From the NCBI GenBank assembly GCA_003140895.1, contig PLLH01000014.1:18646-54911 (forward strand): a DNA stretch of 36,266 nt, read 5' to 3'. Source of the stretch: Elusimicrobiota bacterium (lineage in GTDB: Bacteria; Elusimicrobiota; Elusimicrobia; F11). Numbering within the stretch: position 1 is the first letter of the stretch; each line of letters starts with the position of its first letter. Positions 1 to 7,222 of the stretch are shown in pieces. The position numbers and the translations under genes were made by a program. The notes below the pieces were generated by a model. That model had not been told where the DNA came from. It did no database searches and worked only from the letters and a program-made list of their open reading frames with translations.

Positions 1-228
1 CGGGGAGAAGAGCTGTTTGAGCGCGCGCTCACGGACGACGATTTTTGGATTCGCCAAGAAACGGTCAAAGCTCTTTCCAGCAGAAAAAACCCCGCCACGA
101 CGCGGCTCCTTATTAAGATATCAGAGGATTCCTTCCCTCTCGTTCGAGAAGAAGCGCTCCGGGAATGTTATACACGGAATGCCAAAAGCGGTTCCGATGG
201 TCTAATAAAAGGAGACGTGTATGGATAA
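1..228 (+). CDS. HEAT-repeat protein, C-terminal end (partial)
   Basis: Frame 1 is open from the first base to a TAA at 226-228. It gives about 75 residues containing helix-pair repeats such as ALTDDDFWIRQETVKALSS and SEDSFPLVREEALRE, the acidic-then-V/IRxEAxxAL pattern of HEAT/PBS-lyase repeats. The start lies upstream of the window. The stop overlaps the first 8 bases of the response regulator gene, so the two are probably translationally coupled. A second, complete HEAT protein follows at 618, so this cluster codes for at least two. HEAT solenoids are protein-protein scaffolds; the specific partner cannot be told from sequence. The ATG-started overlapping frame at 17-205 has no repeat pattern and is a shadow. 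Confidence 0.75.
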   Translation, partial: RGEELFERALTDDDFWIRQETVKALSSRKNPATTRLLIKISEDSFPLVREEALRECYTRNAKSGSDGLIKGDVYG

Positions 229-592
229 GAAAAAAATTCTTATTTCGGAAGACGATCAATATATCGTTGATTTCATGTCCCATATCTTCCGGGGAACCAA
301 CTATGACGCTGTTTTTGCCCGAGACGGATATGAAGCGCTCCAGCTCATTCCAAAAGAGAATCCGGCCTTGTTGATTTTGGATTACATGACTCCCAAATTA
401 AACGCCTTCCAATTGTGCCAGGAGTTGAACAAAAATGAACAGTACAGGTCCATCCCTAAAATTGTCATGACCGCGTCGGAAAAAAACGAGATCGAAGAAG
501 GCCTGGAAAAATACGGGATCAAAGCGCTCGTAAAGAAGCCTTTTTTCGCCAACGATCTAATGAAGGCGATTGAGACCGTCCTAGGCGTCTAA
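221..592 (+). CDS. Single-domain response regulator (CheY-like)
   Basis: This 123-aa protein is a complete receiver domain with no output domain. The phosphorylation pocket is visible: the acidic pair D11-D12 after the first strand (ILISEDD), phospho-acceptor D54 (LLILDYMTP), T84 (IVMTAS) and K106 in the KKP motif. Phosphoryl transfer from a histidine kinase to D54 would switch its binding surface, so output should be through a protein partner and not DNA. The likely donor is the kinase at 2466-3884. The start is supported by an AAGGAG ribosome-binding site about 8 bases upstream. It overlaps the end of the preceding HEAT gene and is followed after 25 bases by another HEAT gene, so HEAT proteins are plausible partners (inference). 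Confidence 0.93.
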   Translation: MDKKKILISEDDQYIVDFMSHIFRGTNYDAVFARDGYEALQLIPKENPALLILDYMTPKLNAFQLCQELNKNEQYRSIPKIVMTASEKNEIEEGLEKYGIKALVKKPFFANDLMKAIETVLGV

Positions 593-617
593 GAACCGTT
601 TCAGAGGAGAGCTCGGC

Positions 618-2408
618 ATGGACAACAGGGATGAGATTGAAACCAAACTAAAGGAACTCAAAAACGACGATGAATCCATTCGCCGTTTGGCAGCGGAGCG
701 ATTGGGAGAACTTCGCGACGTCAAAGCCATATCTGGTTTGATTGATGCGATGTATGACGCCGACACAGCCGTCCGGGAAGCGGTGGGCGACGCCCTTGTC
801 GCCATCGGAGGGGAACCCGTCATCAAACGGCTGACGGAACCCTTACGCAGCGAAAACGAACCGGCGCGCAACTTGGCTTGCGAAGTCCTCGAAGCCATCG
901 GAAACCAGGACTTGGATTTGATTTTGGTTCTCATGGAGGATGCGAACGAAGACGTGCGAAAATTTGCGGCGGATGTGATCGGTCATATCAAAAACAAAGA
1001 AGCTCTGCCCATCCTGATCAACTCTCTGAACGATGCCAGTCCCAACGTCGTGACCTCGGTCATTGAAAGCCTGGGAAAATTGGCCGATGAAGACGCCGCC
1101 ATGCCTCTCGTGAACCTGTTGACGGGCAACTTCGCCTTCAAAGCCGCCGTGGCCCTCGGCATGATTCGTTCCTCAAAAGCGCTACCGGCACTCTTGGACA
1201 TGGCTCGAGACAAAGCCAACCTCGCCCGGTTTGCCGCGATCGAAGCCATCGGGAACATTGGAAATAAATCCGCCATTGAGGAACTCGTCAAACTTATTTC
1301 GGAAGAAGATGTGTTGATCCAAAAAGTGGTTTTAAAAGCGATCGGAATGATGGACGAACTCTGGCTGGAGGAACACGTCGTCGATTTCCGGACGCTCTGG
1401 AAAGAAGAGTGCTTCATGAGCGCGTTGGACGACTCGGATGATGACCTGAAGCGTTACGCCATTTTGGCGCTCGGCGTTCTCAATCTTCCTCAAGGGCCCA
1501 AACGTCTGCTGGATTTACTGGAACAGGAAAACGAGGTCCTTCTCCCCTTTATTATTCACAGTTTGGTCCGGATCGGAAAAAAGGACCTTCAGGCCATTAT
1601 GGATGGAATCACGAGAGAGTCGTACCATGTCAAGCGACACATGTGCGTTGTCCTGGGAGATGTCCAGAAAAACGACGTGATCCCGGCCTTAATGACCGCC
1701 GCCAAAGATGAGAACCCACTCGTGCGCGCCGCAGCGGTTCACTCTCTTGGAAAATATGAGGACGAGAAAATATTTGACGTGTTAAAAACCGCCTTAACCG
1801 ACGAAGATGATTACGTTCGGAAATCGAGCGCGGACGGATTGGGGTGGTTGGGGGATGCCAAAGCCATCGATCCCCTTATCACTCTCTTGGAGGACCCGTC
1901 AAAAGACGCCGGCGAATCGGCGCTGGGCTCTCTCCTCATGATCGGCGGGCCGGCCGTCAAAACCAATCTACTCAAAGCCCCCAGCCATCATAAAAAAGAA
2001 GTTCGAGCCTACGCGATGTACGGGCTTGGCATCATCAATGGCGGAGATGTCTTTGACCTGCTTCGCGCCGGTTTAAACGACGAGGATTCTGAAGTTCGAA
2101 AGACCGCCGTGGAAGCGTTGGGCAAAATCGCCCCGTCCCACGACTCGATTCAAGCGCTCAAACTTGGTTTTGGAGATTCAGACCCGAAAGTCAGGTCCGC
2201 CGTCCTCCAATCTCTCTTGAAATTGGGGGCGGAAGACGCCGTCGATATTTACAAAGTCGCTCTCAGAGATCCTGACCAGTGGGTCCGATTCAAAGGGGTG
2301 AAATGTTTGGCGTCCCTAAAAACACCTCAGGCCCGTTCGGCCTTGGAAGAAATTTTAAACGAGGCGGATGATTTGCTGAGAAGCGCCATTGAAGACTCCC
2401 TGAAATAA
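618..2408 (+). CDS. HEAT-repeat (PBS-lyase-like) scaffold protein
   Basis: The 596-aa protein is built almost wholly of about 30-residue alpha-helical repeats. Typical units are DDESIRRLAAERLGELRDVK near the N-terminus, ENPLVRAAAVHSLGKYEDEK in the middle and EDSEVRKTAVEALGKIAPS towards the C-terminus. These are the E/D-x-VRxxAxxALGxIxD pattern of HEAT/PBS-lyase repeats and fold as a curved solenoid. There is no signal peptide, membrane segment or catalytic motif, so it is expected in the cytoplasm. A GAGGAGA ribosome-binding site precedes the ATG. It lies between the response regulator and the histidine kinase genes in one direction, which suggests a role as scaffold or phospho-output partner in the same pathway. 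A phycobilin lyase role is very unlikely here. Confidence 0.9.
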   Translation: MDNRDEIETKLKELKNDDESIRRLAAERLGELRDVKAISGLIDAMYDADTAVREAVGDALVAIGGEPVIKRLTEPLRSENEPARNLACEVLEAIGNQDLDLILVLMEDANEDVRKFAADVIGHIKNKEALPILINSLNDASPNVVTSVIESLGKLADEDAAMPLVNLLTGNFAFKAAVALGMIRSSKALPALLDMARDKANLARFAAIEAIGNIGNKSAIEELVKLISEEDVLIQKVVLKAIGMMDELWLEEHVVDFRTLWKEECFMSALDDSDDDLKRYAILALGVLNLPQGPKRLLDLLEQENEVLLPFIIHSLVRIGKKDLQAIMDGITRESYHVKRHMCVVLGDVQKNDVIPALMTAAKDENPLVRAAAVHSLGKYEDEKIFDVLKTALTDEDDYVRKSSADGLGWLGDAKAIDPLITLLEDPSKDAGESALGSLLMIGGPAVKTNLLKAPSHHKKEVRAYAMYGLGIINGGDVFDLLRAGLNDEDSEVRKTAVEALGKIAPSHDSIQALKLGFGDSDPKVRSAVLQSLLKLGAEDAVDIYKVALRDPDQWVRFKGVKCLASLKTPQARSALEEILNEADDLLRSAIEDSLK

Positions 2409-2465
2409 ATGAAGAAGCGGAATTGGTTATTCCAGAACAGCGAGGGATATTGAGGCACATTCATT

Positions 2466-3884
2466 ATGGACAAATGGGAAGAAGTCAAAGCCAACATCAA
2501 ACGATTGGAACAAGACCCCGGCGTTAACCAGGAACTCCTGCGCGCCATGGATCATATTTCCCTGGCCGATTATTGGAAACGGCGCGCCGAGGAAGAACGG
2601 GAAATTTTATTCAACGCCCGCCAGCACATGGAAGAGCAGGAACATCTCCTCCACCAGGAAAAAATGCGCGGGGACACGCTGGAGAGGTCCCATGAAGACA
2701 AACACCGCCTATGGGAAAAAGAACGGGAAACATTCGAAGAAAAAATTAAAGTGAAAGAGGTGGAAATCCAGCTTCTCCGGGAACGCGGCGAGTGGGAAAC
2801 CAAATTTCAGGATGTGGTGAAAAATTTGGGAGGAGCCTCCCGCAACGGGATCCGGCTAACGGAGGACGGCGCGGAGGAGGACGTGAATCACGACCTTCGC
2901 CGCCTGCTCAAAGAATTCGCTTCTCTGCGAGACACCACGGACGAAATCCAAAAATCAACCCATTGGCTCGACCGCGAACATGACCAGTTGCTCGCCGCCC
3001 TTAATAAAAAATCAGACGGGGCCATCGGCCCCACCGATATCGCCTTGATCAAAGAACTGCTCATGAAAATGACGCAACAAGTGGGATCGTTCCAATTGGA
3101 TCTCTTTAAAAAGATGGAGGCGGGAGTGACCGCCGTGACGCCCGTGACGACAACCCCTCAAGCCGCTCCGAAAGACGAGTCCCTCTTCATGGCCGGCGGC
3201 TCTGAAATGGATGGGAACGCGTTGACGAAGATGTGGCGGGAACGCCTTCAGTCGTTCCTCCTTGTCCAAGAAGATATCGCGCGCGAATTCTGCCACAAAG
3301 CGCGCAATCTTCTTGGAATCATCAGCGGAACGGCGCAGCCGGGGTTAGCGACGAAAAATTTGTCGCCGGAAATCAAGGAAGCCTTCACCACCATCGACCA
3401 GAACACGACTCTCCTCCTGGATTCGATTGAAGAATTCCTGACGCTGACAAAATACCCGCAATTGACATGGGAAACAGCGAATATCAATCACGTCATCCAA
3501 GAAACGGCGTCCGGCCCGGCGGTTGAGTTCCATCTGGATCAGGCCGTTCCCTCCTTCTCCATGGATAAGAAATTAATCAAAGAAGTGATCGGATATATTC
3601 TCGACAACGCCCGCGAAGCGAGCCCGGAGGGGAAAACAATCACCATCGCGACAAAATTCCTCCAACAGGAAAAGATGGTGGAATTGACGATCGAGGACCA
3701 CGGGAAAGGGGTGTCGGAAAATCATCTCAAGAAGGTGTTTCGGCCGTATTTCACGACGAAAAAAGACCGCCGGGGGTTGGGCCTTTCAAAAGCCCTGCAC
3801 ATCGCCATCTTGCATGGGGGGAAAATGACCTTTACCAGCGTCAAAGACGCGGGAGCCGAGGTTCACTGTTTCTTTCCCGTGTAG
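2466..3884 (+). CDS. Soluble sensor histidine kinase with N-terminal coiled coil
   Basis: This 472-aa protein has no membrane segment or signal peptide. Residues about 30-120 are a long, charged, heptad-rich coiled coil, and about 150-215 is a second helical region. A dimerisation/phosphoacceptor helix follows with H277 in REFCHKARNLLG. The HATPase_c domain shows the N box (YILDNAREASPEG, N381), G1 box (IEDHGKGVS), F box (FRPYFTTKKDRRG) and G2 box (GLGLSKALHIAILHGG). It would autophosphorylate on H277 and pass the phosphate to a receiver, most simply the single-domain regulator at 221-592. No PAS, GAF or HAMP sensor is seen, so the stimulus is probably another cytoplasmic protein, perhaps a HEAT partner (inference). 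Confidence 0.93.
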   Translation: MDKWEEVKANIKRLEQDPGVNQELLRAMDHISLADYWKRRAEEEREILFNARQHMEEQEHLLHQEKMRGDTLERSHEDKHRLWEKERETFEEKIKVKEVEIQLLRERGEWETKFQDVVKNLGGASRNGIRLTEDGAEEDVNHDLRRLLKEFASLRDTTDEIQKSTHWLDREHDQLLAALNKKSDGAIGPTDIALIKELLMKMTQQVGSFQLDLFKKMEAGVTAVTPVTTTPQAAPKDESLFMAGGSEMDGNALTKMWRERLQSFLLVQEDIAREFCHKARNLLGIISGTAQPGLATKNLSPEIKEAFTTIDQNTTLLLDSIEEFLTLTKYPQLTWETANINHVIQETASGPAVEFHLDQAVPSFSMDKKLIKEVIGYILDNAREASPEGKTITIATKFLQQEKMVELTIEDHGKGVSENHLKKVFRPYFTTKKDRRGLGLSKALHIAILHGGKMTFTSVKDAGAEVHCFFPV

Positions 3885-3893
3885 GGTGAAGAT

Positions 3894-4034
3894 TTATTCA
3901 ACCGTGCAACGATACACTTCTTCGAAGATAATGTAATAAAACACCTGATCGTGAGGGTGGACTTTTTCTGACGGATAAGCCATGATATGTTCACCGCATT
4001 TGAATGAATATCCAATCCACTTCTTTGCGTGCAG
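3894..4034 (-). pseudogene. Possible gene remnant or tiny ORF in the 214-bp spacer
   Basis: On the minus strand this stretch reads as about 46 residues that look protein-like, including KKWIGYSFKCGEHIMAYP, HPHDQVFYYII and FEEVYRCTVE before a TAA stop. The frame stays open to about 4121 but has no ATG apart from an internal one at 3983, which would leave 29 residues; a CTG at 4034 is the only plausible upstream start. No ribosome-binding site is evident. It could be the surviving end of a deleted gene, a small unannotated protein, or chance. I do not recognise the family. The rest of the spacer (3885-4098) shows no clear promoter for the gene at 4099. Confidence 0.25.
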
Positions 4035-4098
4035 GAATCGAAATCGAAGGGGACATATCAGGACAAAAAGCCCTCCCTTGGCGCCGACGGAATAACAT

Positions 4099-5934
4099 AT
4101 GACGAACGAACTACACTCTTTTCACATCCCCGTCATGGGAATCGGCCATTCGGTTGACACGCCCATCCGAATGGCACCCCTTGGCATCACGTCTGTTATT
4201 TCTCTCGTGGACGATTTCTTACTGGAAAAACTCCGGGAATACTATTGCGCGCAAAACGACCTCCCTTATTCAAAACTCTCTCGAACGGAAGAAGACGGAC
4301 GCGCCCGGCGGATCACAGCGTATCTGGATGTGGTTCGCACCCTGGTTCACAAAAAAATGGAGGCCATCCGCAAACAGCCTTTCTTTGAAACGAACGAGAA
4401 ACAAACCTATTTCACCCTCCTTCCCGATTCTTCTCCGCTGAAACAAGACTATCTGAAATTACAGGCGATGCCCGAAGGTCCCGAGCGGGACGCTCTGGCC
4501 GACGAATTGTCATCCAAAATGAAACCGGGATCCATCGACGTCAACATCATGGTGAAACTGGACCGGATTCATTACGATGAATTCGGGAACCCCATCGGAG
4601 ACGATTTCACGGATGCCAAGGCCGCCCTCCGCGGATTTGCTAACAGCCAACTCCATTCCGGCATCGTTCTCTCGGCCGGAATGAACCGGCGGCTCTTTTC
4701 TTACATCGAAAAATTCAAATGCTTTTACCGGGATGCCTGCGGAGATATTGAGAAAAAAATCATCCTCAAGGTGAGTGATTTCAGGTCGGCATTGGTCCAA
4801 AGCAAGTTGTTGGCGAAACGAGGGTTGGAAGTGTCGGAATACCGGGTTGAATCCGGTCTCAATTGTGGGGGTCACGCCTTCCCGTCACAAGGACAGATTA
4901 TCCCGTGGATTTTGAAGGAATTTAAAGAGAAATGGAGCCAGTTGACCGACGAATTGCAACCGTTTATTCAAGAGCATTACAGAAAAGAAAATCCCGGCGC
5001 TTGCGTTGACGCTCTTGTGTTGTCTCCCCGGCTCACCGTCCAAGGCGGGATTGGAACCAACGGAGAACACCGTCGCCTCATGGAAGAATTCGGCGCCGAC
5101 CGAACGGGATGGGGGAGCCCCTTCCTTCTGGTCCCGGAAGTGACCAATGTCGACGACACGACGCGAGAACTCTTAAAAAACGCCAAAGAAGACGATGTCT
5201 ATTTAAGCGATATTTCACCCATCAACGTTCCCTTTAACACAGTGCGGGGGACGGGTTCGGAACGATGGACTCAACAACGCGTCACAGATAAAAAATTCGG
5301 TTCTCCCTGTCCCAAAGGGTTCGCCGTGACGAACACGGAATTCACGGAACGCCCCATCTGCGTGGCCTCCCAACAATATCAACGGGCCAAATTAAACGAC
5401 ATAGACAACATGCCCATTCGTAACGCGGAAAAAGACCGCCTCCGCCAAGAGGTGATCATCAAAACCTGTATTTGTGATCATCTTGGGAACGGCATTCTTA
5501 TCAAACTTGGCCTGATTAACGAGTCCAACGCCCCTCAGGCCATTTGTCCTGGCCCCAACATCGCCTGGTTCGACCGTATTTACTCTCTTGAAGAAATGGT
5601 GAAACACATTTACGGGCTCTGCCCTTCTCTTGTCCCGGCACACCGCCCCCATATGTTCGCCAAAGAAATAGAGATGAACGTTGACTACTTTGAGACGCTC
5701 ACCAAGAAAAGCGGACGTGATGCACGCGACGCGGAGAGCCTCCTCGAATTTAAAATCAATTTGGAGAACGGAATGGAATATTGCCTGGAGATCGCGAAGA
5801 AAAAACCGTTCCCGCAGGAAAATTTGGAATCCATCGTGCCCTGCGTTCAGAAACAGCGGCTCCGCCTCAATTCCATCCACTCCGCCTATCTGGCTCAACT
5901 GGCCGCCTGCTGTGAATCGACAACCATCCAGTAA
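4099..5934 (+). CDS. Conserved protein, divergent nitronate monooxygenase/FabK-like flavoprotein (putative)
   Basis: The 611-aa cytoplasmic protein has no signal peptide. Three segments match the layout of the nitronate monooxygenase/FabK TIM-barrel family: an N-terminal stretch with DTPIRMAPLGITSVISL, resembling the xxPIxxAPMxG opening; SGLNCGGHAF (C256, H259), resembling the EAGGH catalytic-His motif; and QGGIGT (316-320) followed by GADRTGWGSPFL (from 332), resembling the GGI...GADxxxxGxxFL FMN-phosphate motif. Unlike typical members (about 320-360 aa) it has a long N-terminal insertion and a Cys-containing C-terminal half (CPKG, TCICDH, ICPGP, GLCPS) that might bind metal. Proteins with this opening occur as conserved hypotheticals in other bacteria. 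Flavin use and substrate are inference. It appears to be transcribed alone. Confidence 0.5.
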   Translation: MTNELHSFHIPVMGIGHSVDTPIRMAPLGITSVISLVDDFLLEKLREYYCAQNDLPYSKLSRTEEDGRARRITAYLDVVRTLVHKKMEAIRKQPFFETNEKQTYFTLLPDSSPLKQDYLKLQAMPEGPERDALADELSSKMKPGSIDVNIMVKLDRIHYDEFGNPIGDDFTDAKAALRGFANSQLHSGIVLSAGMNRRLFSYIEKFKCFYRDACGDIEKKIILKVSDFRSALVQSKLLAKRGLEVSEYRVESGLNCGGHAFPSQGQIIPWILKEFKEKWSQLTDELQPFIQEHYRKENPGACVDALVLSPRLTVQGGIGTNGEHRRLMEEFGADRTGWGSPFLLVPEVTNVDDTTRELLKNAKEDDVYLSDISPINVPFNTVRGTGSERWTQQRVTDKKFGSPCPKGFAVTNTEFTERPICVASQQYQRAKLNDIDNMPIRNAEKDRLRQEVIIKTCICDHLGNGILIKLGLINESNAPQAICPGPNIAWFDRIYSLEEMVKHIYGLCPSLVPAHRPHMFAKEIEMNVDYFETLTKKSGRDARDAESLLEFKINLENGMEYCLEIAKKKPFPQENLESIVPCVQKQRLRLNSIHSAYLAQLAACCESTTIQ

Positions 5935-6013
5935 ACCCTTTCTAAACGTCTTGGCTTCATCACGTCCCCGGAAAGCGACACCTTAAACAAAAAATAAAAT
6001 CGAGGAGGACACA

Positions 6014-6262
6014 ATGACCGAAAAAGAACATGGAGAAGGAAAAGAATGTTGTTAATCGGACTCCGAATGCGAATGCGGCTGCAGTGGGAAATCGTGCTGC
6101 AGCGGTAAAGCCATCGTTGCTCTCATCCTGCTTCTCGTCGGCGGCGTTCTGGGCTATGTGCTTGGAAATTGCCATTCGATGAAACACGGATACATGATGA
6201 AGGGCATGATGAACTGCCCCATGGGCGCACCCATGACTCCACCGGCTCCGGACAAGAAATAA
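6014..6262 (+). pseudogene. Small Cys/Met-rich single-pass membrane protein, interrupted by in-frame TAA
   Basis: A strong GAGGAGG ribosome-binding site precedes ATG 6014. The frame reads MTEKEHGEGKECC, then TAA at 6053-6055, then continues in the same frame without another stop to 6262: a Cys-rich stretch (SDSECECGCSGKSCCSGK), one membrane helix (AIVALILLLVGGVLGYVLG), then a His/Met-rich tail with MMKGMMNCPMGAP. The 82-codon sequence looks like a real small metal-binding-type membrane protein with one nonsense codon at position 14. No start codon sits between the stop and the membrane helix. It may be a recent pseudogene, a sequencing error, or readthrough. The stop is TAA, so selenocysteine does not explain it. 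Confidence 0.6.
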
Positions 6263-6283
6263 CATCGATCCATTATTCACAAC

Positions 6284-6330
6284 GCGGAGATTCTCTCGGG
6301 CCAAAATCCAGGAGAATCTCCGCTTCTTTG
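6284..6330 (+). terminator. Probable terminator hairpin after the small Cys-rich gene
   Basis: A perfect 12-bp inverted repeat pairs 6284-6295 (GCGGAGATTCTC) with 6312-6323 (GAGAATCTCCGC) around a 16-base loop. It is followed by the modestly T-rich TTCTTTG. It starts 21 bases past the stop at 6262 and ends about 30 bases before the hydrolase start, so it probably ends the short upstream transcript. The weak T tract leaves some doubt. Confidence 0.55.
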
Positions 6331-6355
6331 TAAATCGACGCGATAAAAACATCGT

Positions 6356-7222
6356 ATGAACTCACCCCGGATGCGGCTCTCATTCGCTTCTTTGTTCTCT
6401 CTCGTTGTCTGCGTTCACCTCTTTCTAACCGGTTGCAGCCCCACTCGCTTCTTCTATTATCCGAACCGGACTCTCTACGTCGACCCCGTCAATCTCGGCA
6501 TGCCCTACGATGTCATTCAATTCCCGAGCCTCAACGGGAAAAACCTGTACGCGATTTTCTTCAAAACAAATCTCCCGCCGAAAGGCACCGTCGTTCACTT
6601 TCATGGGAATTTTGGGAACGTGTCCAACCATTTTATGCAGTCCCAATGGCTCACCCGTTACGGATTTGATGTGCTTGTGGTGGATTATCAGGGATTCGGG
6701 GGATCGGAAGGATCTCCCAGCCCCAAAAACACCGTTGAAGACGGGATCGCGAGCGTGCGCTACGCGCAAAATCATTTACGAGATCCCAACACGGGGGTGG
6801 TTGTTTTCGGGCAATCCATGGGAGCCGCGGTGGCCACGGTCGTCACGGCTCGGGAACCCTTCGTCAAGGGAGTGGTTCTCGAAGCCGGTTTTAATTCGTA
6901 CCGGGCCATCGCGAGAACCGTTTTAAAAAAATCGTTTCTTCTGTGGCCGCTCTATCCCGTCTATCCGTTTTTCGTCGGGACGAAATACGATCCCGAAAAG
7001 CGCATCGCAGACATTTCGCCGCGGCCGGTTCTCATCGTTCATGGAGACAAAGACCATATTGTCCCTGAATGGATGTCTGAGCGGCTTTACAAAAAAGCGC
7101 GCGAACCTAAAACGCTTCACGTGGTTCCGGGAGCCGATCATTTGGAAATCCTGCGAAAAGAGGGGAAAGGTTACGAAACGAGGGTGGCGAATTTCTTCTT
7201 GGATGCGTTAACCAAGCCTTAG
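6356..7222 (+). CDS. Lipoprotein alpha/beta-hydrolase (BEM46/YfhR-like serine hydrolase)
   Basis: This 288-aa protein starts with a lipoprotein signal peptide: hydrophobic core, then the lipobox LTGC with C27 as the lipidated residue. It should therefore be processed by Lgt, LspA and possibly the Lnt encoded at the end of this window. The hydrolase core shows the oxyanion-region HFHGNFGN, the nucleophile elbow FGQSMG with S154, the acid in VHGDKDHIVP and the late histidine in GADHLEI. This is the BEM46/YfhR/ABHD13 pattern, whose substrates are mostly unknown (esters or thioesters). No clear ribosome-binding site is seen before the ATG; M6 is an alternative start. It converges on the DUF4105 gene with a 4-base overlap of the two 3' ends. 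Confidence 0.88.
   Translation: MNSPRMRLSFASLFSLVVCVHLFLTGCSPTRFFYYPNRTLYVDPVNLGMPYDVIQFPSLNGKNLYAIFFKTNLPPKGTVVHFHGNFGNVSNHFMQSQWLTRYGFDVLVVDYQGFGGSEGSPSPKNTVEDGIASVRYAQNHLRDPNTGVVVFGQSMGAAVATVVTAREPFVKGVVLEAGFNSYRAIARTVLKKSFLLWPLYPVYPFFVGTKYDPEKRIADISPRPVLIVHGDKDHIVPEWMSERLYKKAREPKTLHVVPGADHLEILRKEGKGYETRVANFFLDALTKP

Noticed and set aside
17-205. ATG-started 62-aa frame at the window start
   Set aside because: Frame 1 of the same DNA codes HEAT repeats and ends properly at 228, so this frame is a shadow.
618-2408. Phycobilin lyase
   Set aside because: The repeats match PBS-lyase HEAT motifs, but the context is phosphorelay genes and nothing suggests phycobiliproteins.
6053-6055. Selenocysteine recoding of the in-frame stop
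   Set aside because: The stop is TAA, which is not used for selenocysteine.
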